Program-made: the position numbers and the translations under genes
Shown here: one piece after another, positions 24,022 to 34,882 of the stretch
How the letters are laid out: the number at the start of each line of letters is the position of its first letter
Numbering within the stretch: the first letter of the stretch is position 1
Notes under the pieces: model-generated
Database searches by the model: none
Told to the model about the DNA's origin: nothing
What the model saw: only the letters and a program-made list of their open reading frames with translations
Source of the DNA: Costus lasius
Taxonomy: Eukaryota > Streptophyta > Magnoliopsida > Zingiberales > Costaceae
Reading direction: 5' to 3'
DNA length: 64,000 bases
Assembly: GCA_027563935.2 (NCBI GenBank)
Contig: CM050446.2
Span: forward strand, 31,499,501 to 31,563,500

Positions 24022-25809
24022 TAAGGCTCGATCGAAAGCAACACTCCTAATTAAACAAGGAATAGAGAAGCTACCTGGATCCTTTAATTTCAGTGGCAAC
24101 TTGTTTTGAATAAGTGCACTGCATTCCTCAGTTAGTGCCACAGTACCATAATCTTCTATTTTTCTCTTATTGGATAAAATTTCTTTCAAGAATTTTGCAT
24201 ATGAAGGCATTTGAGATAAGGCATCAGTAAAAGGAATATTAATGTATAATTTTTTTTACACTTCCAAAAATTTCCCAAACTGCCTATCCAACTTATCTTG
24301 CACAATCCTCTGGGGAAAAGGAATAGGTGGCCTATATGGTGGTGGTGAACTAGGTCTAGGAATCTCAACTTCACAAGGTAAATCATCATTCTGTGAAGGC
24401 TCATCCTCCTTAGAAGGTGGAGAGCTAGGATGGGACTGCACATGTGTAGGCTGTGATTCCAAAACTGGTTCACTACTAGGTCTAACGTTAGGCTCTTCCT
24501 CATCATTACCAAATCGTCCCCTTGGATCCTCTAACTGTTTTTCACTCCTAGTTATGATGGCATTACAATGTTCCCTAGGGTTAGGTTCAGGTTTGGCAGG
24601 TAACTTCCCTGCGGGTCTGTAAGATGTGCTAGCCTGTTGTGCTATCTGTGTCTCTAAAATCTTATTGTGAACTACAACATCATCTAACCTAGAATTGATT
24701 TGCTTAAGACTCTCTTAAACCTCCTCATTTTGCTTCATCTAGGCTCCCATGAATCTCTCAAACATGTCTTCTAAACTAGATTTTTGGGGTTGACTTGGAT
24801 TTGGCTGTCTCTACTGATACCCTCTATTATCATTTTGCCCACTAGCATGATTGTTACTCCTCCAAGACAAATTAGGATGGTTCCTCCAACCAGGGTTGTA
24901 GGTGCTAGAGTAAGGGTCATTATTTCTACCTTGATTGTAACCCCCTACTGCATTAACATGCTCACTCCCCTCATCAACAATAACCTTACACTCTTCAGCA
25001 TAGTGCCCATGGTTCCCACAAACATCACAAATAACAGTAGAAACAGCAGCAGTTTGCATCTGAAAAGAATCAAAACGATTACACAAAGAATCTACCTTTT
25101 CTGCAAGAGAACGCCAACCATCACCATCATTCTTACCATGAGGAGGGCGATACAGTACTCCCCTCTCAGTAGTCCACTGGTTGTGATTTAGCGCCATCTC
25201 TTCTATCAGCACATAGGCATCTTCAACGGTCTTCTTCATTAGTGCTCCTCCTGCAGCAGCATCAACAGTTAAACGGGTACTATAGAGTAAACCATTATAA
25301 AAAGTTTGAACTAAAACCCAATCTTCTAATCCATGGTAAGGGCACTTCCGTTATAATTCATTGAAGCACTCCCATGCTTCACTAAGTGATTCGCCATCCC
25401 TCTGAGCAAAGCCCGTGATCTGGTTCCTCAACTGGATCATCTTACTCAGTGGAAAGTATTTCAGCAAAAAGGCATTTGACAGTCGTTCCCAAGTACTGAA
25501 TGTTCTAGTCATATGAGAATGTAGCCATGCTTTTGCTCAATCCCTGAGGGAAAAAGGAAACAATCTCAGTCTAAGAGCATCATCAGATACACCATTAATT
25601 TTTATAGTATCACAAAATTCAAAAAAAATATATAAGTGCTGATTAGGATCTTCCAAAGGAGATCCTCCAAACTGGTTCTGCTCGATCATCGACAGGAAAG
25701 CTAGTTTAATCTCAAAGTTGTTTGCTTCAATTGCAGGCCTAGTGATACTGGAACGAATTCCCTATGTATTCGGGGCTGCATAATCTCTAAGTGTCATTCT
25801 TTCTGCCAT
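24022..25809 (-). pseudogene. Gypsy1 gag and start of protease (several stops)
   Basis: The frame starts at ATG 25809 (MAERMTLRDYAA). It shows the retrotransposon gag core (DDALRLRLFPFSLRD, WLHSHM, LSNAFLLKYFP), a second conserved block (MALNHNQWTTERG), one CCHC zinc knuckle (CDVCGNHGHYAEEC, near 25000) and the YNPGWRNHPNLSWR signature of plant Athila-like gag. A proline-rich linker (PPYRPPIPFP) and the protease N-part (KDPGSFSIPCLIRS) follow. In-frame stops occur near 25760, 25540, 25350, 24825 and 24253. The protease continues at 12616 after the inserted LTR and copia2. Gag would form the virus-like particle; this copy cannot make it intact. Confidence 0.85.
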
Positions 25810-26077
25810 GATGGATTCTTCTTCTCTCACTTCTGCAAACCTCAATTTCCTGTGCAGTCTAAGAGTTTTATTAATTTCCGGATCGAAAGGAACAAGTGGT
25901 CCTGATCTAAGATTCCTGCGCATAAACAAGTAGAAGGTCAGATAATTTCAGAGTTTGCAGAAAATAAAAGAAAGCTAGAATCTAACTCAGAAAACACTAA
26001 AAACAAAAACAAAAAGCCTAGTCTAGCAATACTGGTAGAGAATACTATCAATTATATCAATATTAACAAAACCAAGG

Positions 26078-26095
26078 TCCCCGGCAATGGCACCA
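26078..26095 (-). other. Gypsy1 primer binding site (tRNA-Asp type)
   Basis: The minus strand reads TGGTGCCATTGCCGGGGA. It differs at two positions from the TGGCGCCGTTGCCGGGGA that I recall as the Athila PBS for tRNA-Asp, and lies about 9 bp from the LTR. Confidence 0.78.
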
Positions 26096-26104
26096 AAAAC
26101 TTGT

Positions 26105-28024
26105 TGTAGTTCGCAAGTGCACGGATACTCGAAGTAATAATTAAGATATCGAACCATAGAGACCTCGTTGTTAAGTACTAATGAATTGAGTTTTCACTAG
26201 CTAAGCGAATCGAGAATAACTAAAGTAAACGATCGAACGGTGTATGAAAAATCAGAGAGAAAGGCTTGGGACTAGGGGCTCATCCACCTTAATATTTATG
26301 ACTAGATATGATTAAAGATCCATCAATCTATTTTCGTTATGGTAAAGATATAGCTTACTTAATAAAGAAATTAACTCGCTCTCGCGCAGTCAATTTACAG
26401 AGAACGATCCTCACTCTCGTGCAAGATCAATTCAATATTTAATGTAAGTAAACTTTCATCAAAGAGATTAAGAATCACTCTTGTGCACTCCATCTCAATA
26501 TCAAGATCTCAAGCAAAACTGAGCACACTCGTACCTTAGTTTCACAGGTTTTACTTAAGGCTTTCAAACAATCCAATATCTATCTCTAGCATATTTTCAT
26601 GTCTAAGACAATAATAATTTCTAGGTCAAAACATTAACAAGAATTAAACTTCTAAAATTTAAAAATAAGAACGCAACTAATCTCTTACGATGAGTTCCTA
26701 CCATAAATTCTAGGGTTCTAAGTTTTGTGGTATCATCTTCTCAATCTATAACACAAAACTCTAAAACATGTGAATACATGAAACTAGAAACGATTAAAGA
26801 TAATAATCTCTTAAGTAAAATTACCATGCCAAAAATATATTGATGTACGAAAAAGTCATCTAGTCATTGAAATATCAAGGGGATCGCACCCCCAAGTCCC
26901 AAAGGAAGGTTTAAGCTAGCATGATTAAGGAATTACAGCAAAACATAGCTTTAGGATGATTAGAAATCGAAAGAGAGGGGTTAAATTTACAAAACAGGGC
27001 TGTAATCAAAATTACATACCGTAATTTAGAATGTAGTTGCGATGAACAATACACGCGACCGTCTTTTCGTTGATTTCTCCCTCGATCGGCTTCCTTTCAC
27101 TCTAAAACTTATGTGGTGTGTTCTCCTTCCTCAGGCGAAGCTTCCTTTCAAAAATTGTGGCTGAAGATGGTCTGTTCGATGAACAGCAGTGAATCCTAGC
27201 GCGGCGGCGATTCTCTCAAATTCCCCCTTGAAGTCTTGATCAAAATTGTTTCTTTTGCTTCAAAAATCTCCCCCTCCTAATGCTGAGTCTCCCCCTTTTT
27301 CGGATCTTTAATTAGTCCAGTAAATCTTGAGAAATCATATTTTTAAATCTTCGGTGGAAAAATTGGGAATCTGGGCGTGAAATTACGGTACCGTGATCAA
27401 CATTATGGCACTGCCGTGATCGCTTCTGAGGTTATGTAAAGAATTGGCCCGGAATTACGATACCGTGAACGTTTAGCCAAAAATTACGATAGTGTCATAA
27501 TCCTCTCGGTTGTCTCTGTATGAAAATTGCCCAGAATCACGGCACCGTGAAATATATTACGGTAGTGCCGTAATTCATCCGAAATCTTCTGGAGTTTCTA
27601 ATCGAATTTGAGCTAGAATCATGGCACCGTGATAGTTTTACCCTAAATTACGGCAGTTCCATAATTTCCCAAAAAGAGTGCTGCGAGCTGCTACCGTGAA
27701 ACCCATTACAGTAGTGCCATAATCTGATATTACGGTACCGTGGAATGAATTACGGTAGTGTCGTAATTTCTCCAGAAAGCTTGGTTTGGGTTTAAATTTG
27801 ATGTGGAAACTCCTCTTGATGAGTAGAATTCGTTCGTGCATTGAAAGTGCTTGAAAACTTGTGATAATGATGCCTTTTTTACCTGAAATTGATCAAAAAC
27901 CAAAGAAGGTGTAGATTCCGAAGTATTTGGCAAATAAGGCATAAAAATAAAGCAAAAGAGCAAAATTATGACTCAAAAGACTAGTTAATCATCATGAAAA
28001 ATACTATGAAATTTAGATTCATCA
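26105..28024 (-). repeat. Gypsy1 5' LTR (about 1.9 kb)
   Basis: The plus strand runs from TGTAGTTCGCAAGTGCACGG to TTTAGATTCATCA. The right edge is sharp, because copia3 gag starts at the next base. The left edge is placed by the CA end next to the PBS and could be 3 bp off. It holds a six-pair palindromic module array (27381-27768). The other LTR of this element is outside the window. Confidence 0.82.
27381..27768 (-). repeat. Array of six paired palindromic modules in the gypsy1 LTR
   Basis: Two modules alternate. Module A is ATTACGGTACCGTGA (palindromic core ACGGTACCGT); module B is ATTACGGTAGTGCCGTAAT (an inverted repeat of ATTACGG around a 5-base loop). Pairs lie near 27381, 27453, 27536, 27617, 27690 and 27728, mostly 70-80 bp apart, with degenerate copies. 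The array lies about 250-650 bp from the U3 end of the LTR. Confidence 0.75.
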
Positions 28025-28426
28025 GGGTCTCACTGGTGCACCTTCAGACAACTTGCACTGAAAAACTGCTTTGGCAGTGTCATATCTCTCAGTTCTAGCC
28101 TGAGCCTCGAACATTTGTTTCAGATGAGTGATCATCTGAAATGCATTATGCTCCTCATATTGCACCTGAAGTTCAGGTGCCATAGTGGCTAGCATGAGAC
28201 ATGCAATTTTCAAAGAGTCATCCTGATGCTTTCTAAAAGCATCCCTGTCTGCCGTCCGGGCACTAGGCACAGGAGCCGCAGGAAGAGGCTGTTTGAGGAC
28301 ATACAACTTCTTCTCGAGCTTGAGGGCTATCCTCAAGTTCCGATGTCAGTCTATAAAGTTGGATCCAACCAACTTATCTTTATCCAGAAGGGATAGCAGT
28401 GTTAATCTGCTAGTGTTCGTAACCAT
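28025..28426 (-). pseudogene. Copia3 gag fragment
   Basis: Starts at ATG 28426 and matches the copia2 gag (LYVLKQPLPAAPVPSART, LMLATMAPELQVQYEEH). An in-frame TGA replaces the Trp codon of the conserved DWHRN motif near 28350. The fragment ends at GAPVRP, where gypsy1 is inserted. Confidence 0.85.
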
Positions 28427-30086
28427 TATTTCTACAACACCCAAGAAAAGCAGATTAGTACTACTTTGAATTATTTAAACTGGACTTGTTTTAAATGATT
28501 ATGGCTCCCACTATTTTAATCAAATTGACAATCAACAAAGTCAATCGGGAAATCTAGGTTTTCCTAGTGAGATGGGATCCTTATTCCACATGAGGCTTTG
28601 CGTCCCACAAGGGTGGGATGAGATGCACAAAGTGACCCATGCTTCCTAAGGTAGGCACGCCAGCTGATTGCTCCAAGCAACTCCCCTTATTGAGACAGTC
28701 TAGGCATTTCATGTCCAGCGAGGGCTGGAAACAGCATGAAACCCCAACCTCTCAACGATGCCTCTAGAGTTCCACCATATTCCTAGCACAAGTGGAAATA
28801 TAGTGAAGTCCATTCCTAACTGTTATGCCTAGTGCCAACAAGTTTCCTTGTGAAGGCACGCCCAGATTAAAACTGGACTGGGGAAACCATTGCCACCACG
28901 CACTTTCTAAAGATAAGTGGGTGTGTCCCACGAGGGTGGGAAATAGTTCATAACTCCACTGATCGATAGCTTAGTGAGGGCTACGCGTTAGAAGGCTACT
29001 AGACTTGATATCTGATTGAGGGTTTTTAAGGTCTCATCATATCAGTTTTATCTTATATCTAACAATACAGGCATGCAATCCTATAGTGATAACATAACGA
29101 TAAAACAGGCATGCTTTAGCAGATATTGAAAGCAATAAAAGAATGATGTGATCATAGAATATTCAAGACAATGAACCAACCCTTGCTAAAAGGAGGTTCA
29201 ACTCTTGACCTAGGACTCAAGCCCCCCAAAACTAGACCTAGCCTAGACGACTTCTAGCTTGCTCTTCAAGGTTGGCTCCAAGGTCCTCCTTTCCATGGTT
29301 TAGCTCTCAAACCCTAGAGGTACTCCTTAGGGAAAACCCTAGAAGCACCATCATGGGTACGGCCAATTCCATGGTCTTCCTCCAAGGAAGATGCGCCACC
29401 ATGCAAGGGGCCAAGATGGCTAACTCACAAACCAAAGGAGGTTCGGCCATGCCCTCTTGCGCCACCAAGCAACCTTGCTTCATCTTTGATGCTTGTTGCG
29501 CCATCAGGCAAGGATGCGCAACCATGCTCTAAGTAGATGCGCCACCCTAATCTTCTTCTTAGTGAAAAGCAAAAAGAAAAGCGGCACGCAGTCCTCACAA
29601 GGATACATCACAGGCATGCTAAGGGGCTTGACTTATGACCACAAACATCATGCACAAACAAAGTACTTACTCATGAAATTCTACATGCTCATGAGAAACA
29701 TAAAATCTGAAATTTTACTTTTTCATAAAATAAGTCTCTTTTCCTCATCTTCTTATCACAAATCTTTTGGTTATTTGCGATTAATTTTTCATGATGATTT
29801 CAAAGATCCTTTCGGCTGGCAATTTTCTCAGATCAAGAGACCCGGCCAGTCCGAAGACACAATGCCCGTCCTACTTGACAAAATTGTGTGCGCCTTTGAT
29901 CATTAAATCAAGCAAGAAAAATAACCCAAAATTCAAAAGAGATTGAAAAGATAATAGGAACAAGAAACTACAATTTTTCCTACTTAGAAAAATCATATGC
30001 CATATATATATGCAATTTGCGAAAATTGAAATATGGCATGTGAGCATGGAAAAGCATGAAAGAACATCGTTCGAGGCTCACAAGTC
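28427..30086 (-). ncRNA. Copia3 5' leader with the same three hairpins
   Basis: Homologous to the copia2 leader over its length. Hairpins at 28603-28618 (loop base changed), 28714-28729 and 28926-28941 keep perfect stems although flanking sequence differs. No credible coding frame. Confidence 0.6.
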
Positions 30087-30098
30087 GCTCTGATACCA
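30087..30098 (-). other. Copia3 primer binding site (initiator tRNA-Met)
   Basis: The minus strand reads TGGTATCAGAGC, one base from the LTR start. Confidence 0.88.
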
Positions 30099-30099
30099 C

Positions 30100-32085
30100 T
30101 ATTGGGAAACCCCGGGGATATTTTATAATTTTTTAGAGAGAAACATCACAGATTACATTGCACAGCGAAAGAATAACCCCGAAATAGGTCAGTCCCAAAA
30201 ACCTAATGAAGATCATCAAGCGAGGGGATCGACACAATGAGATAGTAAGTACCTTAGGAGCAAGATGAGAAGCCGATGTCCAGGTAGGCGCCCAAGTGTT
30301 CTCCCTCTGCAGTCTCACACACACGGACTCCTCGAGCTCTCTTCTTCCACGCTTGGTGCTAGCCTCGGTAAGAAGATCCAAGCCTTTGTTCAATATTCTT
30401 GTAACCTTGTGCCACCTTCTTGCAAGATGCGCAAATGGAAGAAGGAGGGGAGATGAAGAAGAAGCCAAGCCCAAGTCTTCCTTGCGCCAAGAGGAGGAGA
30501 AGACTATGCTTGCGGCTATGGAAGGATGTATGTGCCAAGCCCTCCTTTGCTCTTGCCCCTTGTTCCTTGATCACGCCTTGGTATTGTGTCTTTTAGAGAC
30601 TCTAGCATGTCTCTTTATTTATAGAGGCATAAGGCGTCAAGGCAAAGGGGGTGTGGGCGCAAATCATGAAGGGAGCATGCGGCTAGAGTAAAGGGGTGTG
30701 GGCGGTTAGGGTTTGAAGCAAGGAAAGACTCCAAGGAATTTCCTTAAACCCCTAACCCTCTTCCATATGCACCAAGGACCTTCCTTAGAAGTCCTCCAAG
30801 CCATATCAGCCCCAAGACTTGCCTAAGAGGCAAGCTTACCATGCAAGGTACCAAGGGGGAGGCGCCAATTGCTTCCTTATGAAGCAAATTGCGCAACTTC
30901 TCCCTATTATGCCCATAGGCGCCTAGGGGATAAGTTTTCTCCCCATTATACACTTTTAGCCTTTCATCTCTTCATGACAACTTATTAGCAAGCCCAACTG
31001 AGCAATGGGCCTAGCCCAAAGTCCATTATGTATGTTAACCATCTCATTGGATCCAATCCAACTTAACCCAAGGTCAAATGAGGCTAACCATGGTTACTTT
31101 GGTCAATATGCCAAAAATGGAAGTTGGCCCCAATAAGTTTCTTCCATCTCATCAGGTCCATTGGCGCTAATGAAATCTCCAAAATAGATCCGAGTTATCC
31201 AATAACTCGATCATAAGGCTTCCTGATCAATATGAGAACTTGAGTGTCAAGGTGTGTGACCCTGTAGGTTCCTCTGATGTTGGCAGTGCTGACCTAAGGT
31301 CACCACAAGTAGTGAGTGGCACCTAGCAGTGCATTGTTGTTACCCAAGTCATCGGAATGGATATCGACATCGACATCCCCATCATCGCAACTAGGTACAG
31401 ATGCATCACAGTCCTATTGCCGAACTGATATCCGATTGGACAAGTGTGTCATCACTTGTTTTCACCCAATCACATGGTCATGACTAAATCAGGTCTTTAC
31501 CTAGGTATGGCCATACACTTTCAGTCATAGAACCATAAAGGAGTTCCATGGATATCAAGCTTCCCTCAGGAAGGGGCAAATCCTCTGTCTGTCAATTGAT
31601 CTTCTCATATGGGTCGTGACATACTCAATGACAACCTTTATGACTTTCCAATTACAGTGAGGTGTTGGGTTGCATCAAAGCATGTCCCTAATCATATAGA
31701 AGAGTCAATAACCTCAAGTCAAAGCATCAATGCATCTTCTATCACTTGTGAGGATAACTCATGACACCAAGTCATAGCCTCACAGCGGGTCAGTTCAATA
31801 TTTCCTCCACTGATATACCCATATGTCTGCATTAGCACCGCGTGCCTAACCAGCCCATATACCAGTCTCACAAGTACCATAGTTGTCTCATATCCACTAA
31901 TGTACATCAACTAGGGACAATAGTTTGAGCACAGATCCAATCTGTCTCTAGGGACATTATCATGTAATTACATAATCGCAGATGTATACAAATAATGATA
32001 ATGACAATGCCAGAATGATATAAATATCAGAATTAAGTAGTACAAAGATGGACCAATACTAGGTCTCAGGGCATACACACCAACA
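30100..32085 (-). repeat. Copia3 5' LTR (1986 bp)
   Basis: Begins TATTGGGAAACCCCGGGG (TG end mutated to TA) and ends GCATACACACCAACA. It aligns along its length with the copia2 LTRs but is clearly diverged, with several indels. Confidence 0.87.
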
Positions 32086-32472
32086 GAAGGGACTCACAAT
32101 GCACTACTCGGCTGCACCGCTGTCCGAACCACTTTCCTCGAAGCTGACCTCTTCCTGGTAAATGTATCACAAAGTATAGATAATGATCAAAAGGGAAAAC
32201 TATTCTAAAAGCATCATATAAGATTCATAGCATAACTCCCAAAAGCAAACAACTAACCGATACTACCAAGAAGTAAATTAACAAAAAATAAAAACTAAGA
32301 ATGGAAAAGAGAGATAGTACTTGGGTTGTCTCCCAAGAAGCGCTAAGTTTAAGATTACTAACTCGACCAGAATCAAACATCATGGTGTCAATGGTGAATT
32401 AGTGCTAAAGTATAGAGCATGTAATTTCTTGTGTTTCCACCGCCTTAAAAGTGTGTCCACCAAAGTAATTAT

Positions 32473-32900
32473 CTAAAGTAGTAGGTGGATTATTGCCATT
32501 TTGAATAATCTGTGTAAACAAAAATAAAAATTAATACCCACAATATCATCAAAAGAATACCTTATAACCTTTCTAAACTTATCTATTATTGAACTTGTTT
32601 GTTTTTCATGTTTCTCTGCATCATCAATTATAGAAAGAATAAAGTTAAAGCACAAAAATTCATACCTTACATTATTTGGAAGAGTTATGAATTCAATTTT
32701 TGGATTTTTACTTACCTCAAGAGCAGCATGGTATAAATTTTCTAGTTCTACCTTATGTATGTCAATGGCACGAATTGAATCAAGTGGAGTAAGCATTGGC
32801 ACTATCTTCAGTCACCCTATCATCATCATTATCCATTATACAAATTTCCAATGGGCTTTCACTAGTTTGGGTAACATTGGTTTCCTCAACCATTTTATCT
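32473..32900 (-). pseudogene. Gypsy2 protease-RT linker fragment
   Basis: An acidic stretch (MDNDDD, TEDSAN) is followed by IEFITLPNNVRYEFLCFNF and VIRYSFDDIVGINFYFCLH. It aligns with the gypsy1 linker (VELKALPDNLRYEFLGPNS, VIGYTIDDLKRINPSFCMH). Internal frame breaks separate the pieces. No RT follows before the element is cut. Confidence 0.7.
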
Positions 32901-32940
32901 AAGACATCTACACTACTACATGACCCAAATTGCTTATTAA

Positions 32941-34429
32941 GTGATGCTTTCACCAATCATTAGGGAAAAGGAATCGGTGGTTTATATGGTGGAGGTGGAA
33001 TGTACACCGGTTCTTGTTCCCTCTCTTCTGAAGATGAGTCACCTTTGGTTCCCTGATGCTCAATAGGTTTAGAATTTTGCACCTCTTGGTCTGGCATTGC
33101 GTCGCTTGCCCATGGTTCCTCTAGTTGTTTCCCACTACGCGTTGTAACAGCATTGCAGTACTCGCGTGGGTTTCCCTTTGGTTGCTCGGGTAGCCTCCCT
33201 ATCAGTCTACTTGAAGAGCTGGTATGTTGTGCTATTTGGTTATCTATCATCTTTTGGTGAATTGCCATAGATTCCATTTTAGATGCCAGAGTCTTTACAG
33301 TTTTGTTTACTTGTCTAAACTCATCATTATGCTTTGTCTGTGTAGCTATAAAGTTCTCAAGCAACATCTCCATGTTAGACTTTTGAGGGGCTTAGGGCTG
33401 GCTATAGTGTAATTGTTGGAAGCCAGGGGTTTGTCTGAAGTTGTCTTGAGGTGTTAGGTTTTGATTATTCCTATAAGAAAATTTTGGATGGTTCCGCCAT
33501 CCTGGGTTGTAAGTGCTTGAGTATGGGTCATTTTGAGGTCTAGCATTATAGTTCACAATGGCGTTAACTTGATCAGAATTGCACTTGCTTTGTGTGGATA
33601 CTCCCAACTGACAATCTTGCGTATAATGTCCTGCATTACCACAAATCTCGCACGAAACAGAATTAATAGTGGCAAGATTAAAATTCAAAGAATCAATTTT
33701 AAGAGCAAGAGAATAAACCTTGGCAGTCAATGAAGTAATATCATCTAAATCATACATACCTGGCATCTTAGAAGATGGCCCTCTGTCACTTGTCCACTGA
33801 CAGTGGTTTAAAGCTATTTCCTCAAATAAGTTTATCGCATCCTCAACATTCTTATTCATTATTGTGCCACCGGTGGTGACATCAATTGTCATACAAGTGT
33901 TGTAATTAAGTGCATTATAGAAAGTATGGACAATTACCCATTTCTCAAAGTTGTGATGAGGGCATATTCTCTAGAGCTCCTTAAATTTGTCTCATGCCTC
34001 ATACAAAGATTCATCATCTCTCTGGACAAAGCTCATTATTTGAATCCAAAATTGCACGGTCTTGCTTGGGGGAACGTATTTTGATAAAAATGCATTCGAA
34101 AGTTGCTCCCAAGTTGTTATAGAACCATGCGGAAGGGAGTGTAGCCAAGCGTGCGCTTTGTCCCTGAGAGAAAAAGGAAAGAGTCTAAGTCGAAGTGTGT
34201 CACTAGTAACCCCATTCATTTTAAGTGTGTCGTAGTATTCAAGAAAAATCGAGAGATGTATATAAGGGTCCTCAGAAGGCAAGCCTCCAAATTGGTTCTA
34301 TTGAACCATGGAAAGCAAGGACGGCTTGATTTCAAAACTGTTCACTTCAATGGTGGGATGAGCAATAATAGAGTGGACCCATTGCACATTCGGGATTGCA
34401 AAATCCCTTAATAATCTATAACCGTCCAT
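32941..34429 (-). pseudogene. Gypsy2 gag (several stops)
   Basis: Starts at ATG 34429 (MDGYRLLRDFAIPN). It shows the gag core (TLRLRLFPFSLRDKAHAWLH, LSNAFLSKYVPPSKT), ALNHCQWTSDRG, one zinc knuckle (CEICGNAGHYTQDC, near 33650) and YNPGWRNHPKFSYR. Stops occur near 34300, 33990, 33970 and 33390, and the frame closes at YKPPIPFP (near 32960). It is related to, but well diverged from, the gypsy1 gag. Confidence 0.85.
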
Positions 34430-34855
34430 CTTTGATGTTTGATAATGCTCAAATAATTCAATTCCTATCTGTTTTTATTGGAGCCAGAATGTTCTTTTGA
34501 TCTCTAGATCCTCTTTGAATAGCTTTCTATCTTGAGAACTCCTAGGCATAAACAAGCAATAACAATTAGGAATAGATGGAAGGGTAAACAAAAATAAAAA
34601 TAAGCAAAATGAAGTTAGAACTAGAGAAAATAAAAGGCAATAAAGAAGTATCTAAGAATCCTATACAAAAACCAAGTGAGATTAAAGTAGAGATAACACA
34701 ATTTTTAATTAATACGAAAGAAATAAAAATATAAAAAAAAGTATTTACAAAAATTAAAATTATATAAAAAATACAAAGAAAATAAAGGCAAATAAAAATG
34801 GAGTAAAATATCTAGTCTAGCAATCCTTAGAATTAATCAATATTGGTAAAATTAG

Positions 34856-34873
34856 TCCCCAGCAACGGTGCTA
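34856..34873 (-). other. Gypsy2 primer binding site (tRNA-Asp type)
   Basis: The minus strand reads TAGCACCGTTGCTGGGGA, the Athila-type PBS with a few changes, about 10 bp from the LTR. Confidence 0.72.
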
Positions 34874-34882
34874 AAAGCTTAA

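Larger units (their letters stand above)
746..28024 (-). mobile_element. Gypsy1: Athila-like Ty3/gypsy retrotransposon, interrupted by copia1 and by a solo LTR plus copia2
   Basis: A minus-strand element whose parts read, from right to left: 5' LTR (26105-28024), tRNA-Asp-type PBS (26078-26095), gag (24022-25809), protease and RT (11132-12616), end of RT, RNase H and integrase (about 800-2541). The 3' LTR and any env-like region lie left of the window. Frames rejoin exactly when the inserted elements and one TSD copy are removed: protease reads DLGAS across 24022/12616, and RT reads VIEVDKAK across 11132/2546. The tRNA-Asp primer and the single-zinc-knuckle gag point to the Athila/Tat group (established knowledge). 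The right end sits inside the copia3 gag, so gypsy1 landed in copia3. Many stops and frameshifts show it is dead. Confidence 0.85.
28025..32085 (-). mobile_element. Copia3: 5' part of a copia2-family retrotransposon, cut by gypsy1
   Basis: From right to left: 5' LTR (30100-32085), PBS, leader, start of gag. The gag is truncated at 28025 by the end of the gypsy1 LTR. The rest of copia3 must lie beyond gypsy1, left of the window. LTR and leader are clearly homologous to copia2 but diverged at many positions, so this is an older insertion. The first five bases after the LTR (GAAGG, 32086-32090) should be one TSD copy; the partner is not in view. Confidence 0.88.
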
